Shown here: positions 60,745 through 64,000 of the stretch, piece after piece
How the letters are laid out: each line of letters opens with the position of its first letter
How positions within the stretch are numbered: the stretch's first letter is position 1
NCBI RefSeq assembly: GCF_019355395.1
Contig: NZ_CP048829.1
Coordinates: 248,001 to 312,000, forward strand
DNA length: 64,000 nucleotides
DNA from: Chordicoccus furentiruminis
GTDB lineage: Bacteria; Bacillota; Clostridia; Lachnospirales; Lachnospiraceae
Direction of reading: 5' to 3'
Notes under the pieces: generated by a model
Seen by the model: only the letters and a program-made list of their open reading frames with translations
The model's database searches: none
Told to the model about the DNA's origin: nothing
Position numbers and translations under genes: made by a program

Positions 60745-60773
60745 TTGACTCGCCTTTTGATTAAAGCTAAGAT
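60745..60773 (+). promoter_or_regulatory. Promoter of the HPr-like gene
   Basis: -35 TTGACT (60745-60750), 17 bp, -10 TAAGAT (60768-60773). The -35 sits inside an imperfect dyad (ATCAAAGG...CCTTTTGAT, 60736-60762) that could be an operator for this divergent region. Confidence 0.7.
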
Positions 60774-60830
60774 TAAAAACGGTAAGTCAGACAGAATCAG
60801 GCGATATGCCTGTCAATCAGGAGGATATGC

Positions 60831-61064
60831 ATGAAGAAGGTGAAAGTTTCGCTCAACTCGATTGAAAAGGTCAAGCGGTTCGTCAACGACATCAATCGCT
60901 TCGACTTCGATTTCGACCTCGTTTCCGGCCGCTACGTCATCGACGCCAAATCCATCATGGGCATCTTCAGCCTCGATCTCTCGCAGCCCATCGAGCTCGA
61001 TATTCACGCGGACGGCGAAAAACTCGACGAGGTTCTGAAGGTACTGGATCCTTACCTGGTCTGA
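60831..61064 (+). CDS. HPr-like protein lacking the phosphorylatable histidine
   Basis: A 77-residue protein with the HPr fold. The regulatory serine region is intact (AKSIMGIFSLDL, Ser41 equals HPr Ser46). The active-site loop, normally GxHARPA, reads NSIEKVKRF, so His15 is replaced (Glu12 by alignment) and it cannot carry phosphate in the PTS. This is the situation of B. subtilis Crh, which acts only through Ser46-P and CcpA. Similar short proteins occur in other Clostridia. GGAGG precedes the ATG. It has its own promoter and terminator, so it is a single-gene unit. Confidence 0.85.
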   Translation: MKKVKVSLNSIEKVKRFVNDINRFDFDFDLVSGRYVIDAKSIMGIFSLDLSQPIELDIHADGEKLDEVLKVLDPYLV

Positions 61065-61130
61065 ACGGATGCCGGAGGACACGACGCAGGCCGTGCTGTC
61101 GTTTCATAAATATAATAAGGAATATGTCCT

Positions 61131-61159
61131 GCTCTCCCGTTTCTGCGGGAGAGCTTTTT
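61131..61159 (+). terminator. Intrinsic terminator of the HPr-like gene
   Basis: A perfect 9-bp stem (61131-61139, 61146-61154) with a 6-nt loop followed by TTTTT. Confidence 0.9.
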
Positions 61160-61167
61160 GCTTCTGG

Positions 61168-61193
61168 AAAAACAGCAGGCGCCGGCGGACTGC
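61168..61193 (-). terminator. Probable terminator of the cysteine desulfurase-thiI unit
   Basis: On the minus strand GCAG(TCC)GCC...GGC(GC)CTGC forms a GC-rich imperfect hairpin followed by TGTTTTTCC, 50 nt after the thiI stop. It stands back-to-back with the HPr-like terminator. Confidence 0.5.
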
Positions 61194-61242
61194 GTTCCGC
61201 TTCCGGCCCTCCTCCGTCTGCCTGTCCTGCGCCGCCGGAGGA

Positions 61243-62424
61243 TCACGGCTTCACCGTGAAAATCTCCGTCGTCTCAATCGCCTTGTCCACCAGATCCTCG
61301 ATTCTTCCGCGAAGCTTCGCCTCGGACCGCTCGATCACCTCCGGTACCGGTTTTGTCACCGGATGCTTCGCGACGAAAATCGTGCAGCAGTCCTCGTACG
61401 GGAGGATCGACGTCGCATAGGTGCCGATACGCTGTGCCATCTCAACGATTTCACTCTTGTCAAAACCGATCAGCGGCCGATAGACCGGGAGGCTGACCAC
61501 CGCGTTGGTCGTAAGAAGAGACTGCATGGTCTGGCTCGCCACCTGACCGATGCTCTCCCCCGTCACAAGCCCGAGATCCTCATTCTGCCGCGCGAAGTGC
61601 TCCGCGATCCGCATCATATACCGGCGCATGATGATCGTCAGTTCCTCATGCGGACAGGTATCGTAGATTGCCAGCTGGATATCCGTGAAATTCACCACAT
61701 GAAGCCGGACCGGACCCGCGTACGCCGCCACCTGACGGGCGAGATCCACCACCTTCTGCTTCGCGCGCTCTGAGGTGTAGGGCGGCGCGTGAAAGTAAAC
61801 CGCGTCGATCACGACGCCGCGCTTTGCGATCATCCACCCGGCCACCGGCGAGTCGATACCGCCGGACAGACAGAGCATTGCCCGTCCGTTCGTGCCGACC
61901 GGCATGCCGCCCGGGCCCGGGATCGTCTTCGAGTAGATGTAAACCGTGTCCCGGATCTCCACGTCAAAGAGAACATCCGGATGATGCACGTCAACCGTCA
62001 GTTCCGGGAAGTGCTCCAGAATCGCCTCTCCGAGACCGGCGGCAATCTCCATGGAAGTCCCCGGATATTCCTTGTCCACGCGGCGAACCTTCACCTTGAA
62101 CGTCGCCTTTGTTCCGGCGTGCTCCTTCGAGACGTAATCCACGATATCGTCCTTCAGCTTCGCCGGATCCACCGCCGGATAGGTGTGCACCGGACAGATG
62201 CCGACGATGCCGAACACATGCCGGAGCGCTCCGACCGTCTCGGCGCTGTCCCAGTCTCCGCCGCATGTGACATAAACCCTTCCCCGCTCATGCGTGACCT
62301 CGAAGGTGCCCGGAATATGATCCAGCGCCAGCCGGATCCGCTTTGCAAGCGCATCCTCGAACACATGGCGGTTCTTTCCCTTGATGCCGATTTCTCCGTA
62401 TTTGATCAGATAGGTATGAAACAT
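61243..62424 (-). CDS. thiI: tRNA 4-thiouridine synthase ThiI (short form)
   Basis: Adenylates U8 of tRNA and inserts sulfur. The order is ferredoxin-like plus THUMP domain (residues about 1-165), then the PP-loop pyrophosphatase domain with LCLSGGIDSPVAGW. The C-terminal rhodanese domain of E. coli ThiI is absent; it ends near ETTEIFTVKP, as in Bacillus, where a dedicated NifS-like desulfurase passes sulfur directly. That partner is the gene just upstream. The start at 62424 has GGGAG upstream; the frame is open to 62481. Confidence 0.95.
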   Translation of the reverse strand: MFHTYLIKYGEIGIKGKNRHVFEDALAKRIRLALDHIPGTFEVTHERGRVYVTCGGDWDSAETVGALRHVFGIVGICPVHTYPAVDPAKLKDDIVDYVSKEHAGTKATFKVKVRRVDKEYPGTSMEIAAGLGEAILEHFPELTVDVHHPDVLFDVEIRDTVYIYSKTIPGPGGMPVGTNGRAMLCLSGGIDSPVAGWMIAKRGVVIDAVYFHAPPYTSERAKQKVVDLARQVAAYAGPVRLHVVNFTDIQLAIYDTCPHEELTIIMRRYMMRIAEHFARQNEDLGLVTGESIGQVASQTMQSLLTTNAVVSLPVYRPLIGFDKSEIVEMAQRIGTYATSILPYEDCCTIFVAKHPVTKPVPEVIERSEAKLRGRIEDLVDKAIETTEIFTVKP

Positions 62425-62437
62425 GTCTTTCTCCCGT

Positions 62438-63595
62438 TCAGTGCGCCTGATAGCGGCGGAGCATCGGCAGCACGTCCGCAAGCACGCGAAGCGCCGTATC
62501 GACCTCCTCCATCGTATTCGTCTCCGCGAAGCTGAACCGGATAGAGGAAGAAGTCTCCTCCTTCGGCGCGCCGATCGCGGTCATCGTAGGGCTCGCATGC
62601 CTCTTGTGGGTGGAACAGGCCGAACCCGCAGAGACATAAATTCCATGGTCCTCCAGCGTATGAAGCAGAACCTCCGACCCCACGCCGGGGAAAGAGGCGT
62701 TGACAATATGCGGTGCCCGCTCCGGCGCGTCCGCCCCGTGGATCACCACATCGGGCAGCGCACGGAGACCCTCCTCCAGATGATCCCGGAGAGCGGTCAG
62801 ATGGCTCCTCTTCTCATCAAAATCCGTGTACGCTTCCCGGCACGCCACACCCAGTCCGGCAATGCCCGGTACGTTTTCAGTCCCGGAGCGCATCCCGCCC
62901 TGCTGGCCTCCTCCGTAAATCAGCGGAAGCACCCGCGCTCCTTTCCGGATATAGAGGAATCCCGTTCCCTTCGGTCCGTGCAGCTTATGACCGCTGACGG
63001 AGAGCAGATCGATGCCGCTCCTGCGCGGCTGAATCTGAAACTTCCCGAAGGCCTGGATCGCGTCCACGTGGTAGAGCGCGTCCGGTGAGGATGCATGCAC
63101 CAGAGACGCGACCTCATTCACCGGTACGACGGCACCGATCTCATTGTTCACGTACATTGTCGAAACGAGAATCACATCCCTGTCCAGCATCGGCCGGAGC
63201 GCTTCCATATCCAGTGCTCCCGCCCGGCTCACCGGAATCGTCTCGACGGAAAACCCGAAGTCTCTGAGCACACGCAGAGGCTCGGATACCGCCGGGTGTT
63301 CCATCGCGGTTGTCAGGATCCGGCCGCCCTGCCTCCGCCGGGCCATCGCGCTCCCGATCAGCGCCCAGTTGTTAGACTCTGTACCGCCCGATGTAAAATA
63401 AATCTCCTCCTCCGAAACGCGGAGAATCCGTGCGATCACAGAACGGGCTTCCTTCAGGTACTGCTCGGCCTCCACGCCCTTCCTGTGAAGCGAGGACGGG
63501 TTGCCGTAATCCTCTGTCATCGTCTTCATCACAATCCGGCGCACTGCCTCGGAAGGCTGCGTCGTGGATGAATTATCAAAATAGATTTCGCTCAT
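62438..63595 (-). CDS. Cysteine desulfurase (NifS/IscS-like, thiI-linked)
   Basis: PLP enzyme that takes sulfur from cysteine and holds it as a persulfide. The PLP lysine is in SVSGHKLHGPKGTGF, the substrate His region in TTAMEHPAVSEPL and the catalytic Cys loop in VSAGSACSTHKRH. At 385 residues it is full length. It lies 13 nt upstream of thiI, so it most likely supplies sulfur for tRNA thiolation (as B. subtilis NifZ does). The start codon lies only about 8 nt past a strong extended -10, with no Shine-Dalgarno, suggesting a leaderless message. Confidence 0.95.
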   Translation of the reverse strand: MSEIYFDNSSTTQPSEAVRRIVMKTMTEDYGNPSSLHRKGVEAEQYLKEARSVIARILRVSEEEIYFTSGGTESNNWALIGSAMARRRQGGRILTTAMEHPAVSEPLRVLRDFGFSVETIPVSRAGALDMEALRPMLDRDVILVSTMYVNNEIGAVVPVNEVASLVHASSPDALYHVDAIQAFGKFQIQPRRSGIDLLSVSGHKLHGPKGTGFLYIRKGARVLPLIYGGGQQGGMRSGTENVPGIAGLGVACREAYTDFDEKRSHLTALRDHLEEGLRALPDVVIHGADAPERAPHIVNASFPGVGSEVLLHTLEDHGIYVSAGSACSTHKRHASPTMTAIGAPKEETSSSIRFSFAETNTMEEVDTALRVLADVLPMLRRYQAH

Positions 63596-63603
63596 AGCTG
63601 TCG

Positions 63604-63612
63604 ATTATAGCA
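63604..63612 (-). promoter_or_regulatory. Extended -10 promoter of the cysteine desulfurase-thiI operon
   Basis: On the minus strand TGC-TATAAT (perfect -10 with TGn extension). The predicted start of transcription (63596-63598) nearly coincides with the ATG at 63595. Confidence 0.65.
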
Positions 63613-63649
63613 CAGGACCGGTGTTTCTGACCACATTTTCATGAAAACA

Positions 63650-63658
63650 TGCTATGAT
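63650..63658 (+). promoter_or_regulatory. Extended -10 promoter of truA
   Basis: TGC-TATGAT with a poor -35. The predicted start of transcription is about 63665, leaving a leader of about 30 nt. Confidence 0.55.
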
Positions 63659-63693
63659 ACTTCCAAAACCAGAAGGTATGAAACGAGGCAGAC

Positions 63694-64000
63694 ATGAAGA
63701 ATTACCGTATGATCGTCGCCTATGACGGAACCAGATACAACGGCTGGCAGAAGCAGGGCGATACAGACAACACGATCCAGAACAAGCTCGAAACCATTCT
63801 CTCCCGTATGACCGGCGAGAAAGTCGATGTTCACGGCGCCGGCCGAACGGACGCCGGCGTGCACGCGCGGGGTCAGGTGGCGCAGTTCCGGACCGAAGGC
63901 GGGTATGAACCTGCGGAAATTCTCGCCTATCTCAACCGCTATCTTCCTGACGACATCGGCGTGCTGGAAGTGAAGGAAGCGGCTCCGCGGTTTCACAGCC
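63694..64000 (+). CDS. truA: tRNA pseudouridine(38-40) synthase TruA, partial
   Basis: The gene runs off the right edge; 102 codons are visible. The start has ACGAGG upstream. The sequence MKNYRMIVAYDGTRYNGWQK is typical of TruA, and the catalytic Asp is in the signature GAGRTDAGVHARGQ. It isomerises uridines 38-40 of the anticodon stem-loop. It is divergent from the cysteine desulfurase gene, with extended -10 promoters for both in the 98-bp gap. Confidence 0.94.
   Translation, partial: MKNYRMIVAYDGTRYNGWQKQGDTDNTIQNKLETILSRMTGEKVDVHGAGRTDAGVHARGQVAQFRTEGGYEPAEILAYLNRYLPDDIGVLEVKEAAPRFHS

Overview
The window looks like chromosome of a high-GC member of the Clostridia, most likely Lachnospiraceae (inferred). 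The grounds are a PolC-type replicase, CodY, RNase J, IreB/RuvX/DUF1292, a YlbF-family protein, HrcA-type CIRCE elements, Shine-Dalgarno-rich starts and several Clostridia-type unknown families. Most genes lie on the minus strand. I saw no rRNA, tRNA, CRISPR array, insertion sequence or prophage.

Layout. 1-2.6 kb: a partial acyltransferase, a broken GGDEF remnant, a membrane-anchored HAD phosphatase and a lipoprotein. 2.7-7.1 kb: purA, purB and purF. 7.2-9.8 kb: a polar amino-acid ABC importer with a clear promoter, an intercistronic hairpin and a terminator. 9.8-15.5 kb: three unexplained cytosolic proteins (a TPR-like protein, an actin/Hsp70-fold protein and an 1172-residue beta-sandwich/alpha-solenoid protein) encoded directly downstream of polC. 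15.6-24.2 kb: polC, ispG, folA, thyA and malQ in one tight run. 24.4-30.7 kb: a carbohydrate locus with a GH2 glycosidase, two permeases, a binding protein and an ArsR-like regulator. 30.9-34.3 kb: a polysaccharide polymerase-like membrane protein and an LtaS/MdoB-type transferase. 34.4-38.5 kb: lon under CIRCE control, a nitroreductase and a small membrane protein. 38.6-45.7 kb: ilvE, a class II aldolase, a split end of purine synthesis (stand-alone AICAR transformylase plus archaeal-type PurO), two HTH genes, guaB and a small membrane protein. 45.9-48.0 kb: groES-groEL with CIRCE. 48.3-54.2 kb: codY and topA facing away from yifB and dprA. 54.3-60.7 kb: a tRNA/RNA-processing run (U32 protein, trmR, ylbF-like, RNase J, DUF1292, ruvX, ireB, mtaB). 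60.8-64 kb: a His-less HPr-like protein, thiI, a cysteine desulfurase and the start of truA.

How the genes relate. Purine synthesis is spread over two clusters: purF/purB/purA, and AICAR transformylase/purO/guaB. groESL and lon share CIRCE, suggesting one heat-shock circuit. The carbohydrate locus has two near-identical 19-bp sites flanking its promoter, suggesting looping control by the adjacent regulator. The most striking observations are a PolC whose built-in proofreading exonuclease has lost four of five catalytic residues, and the polC-linked three-gene cassette built around an actin/Hsp70-like protein. Several terminators are physically merged with the promoter of the next gene.
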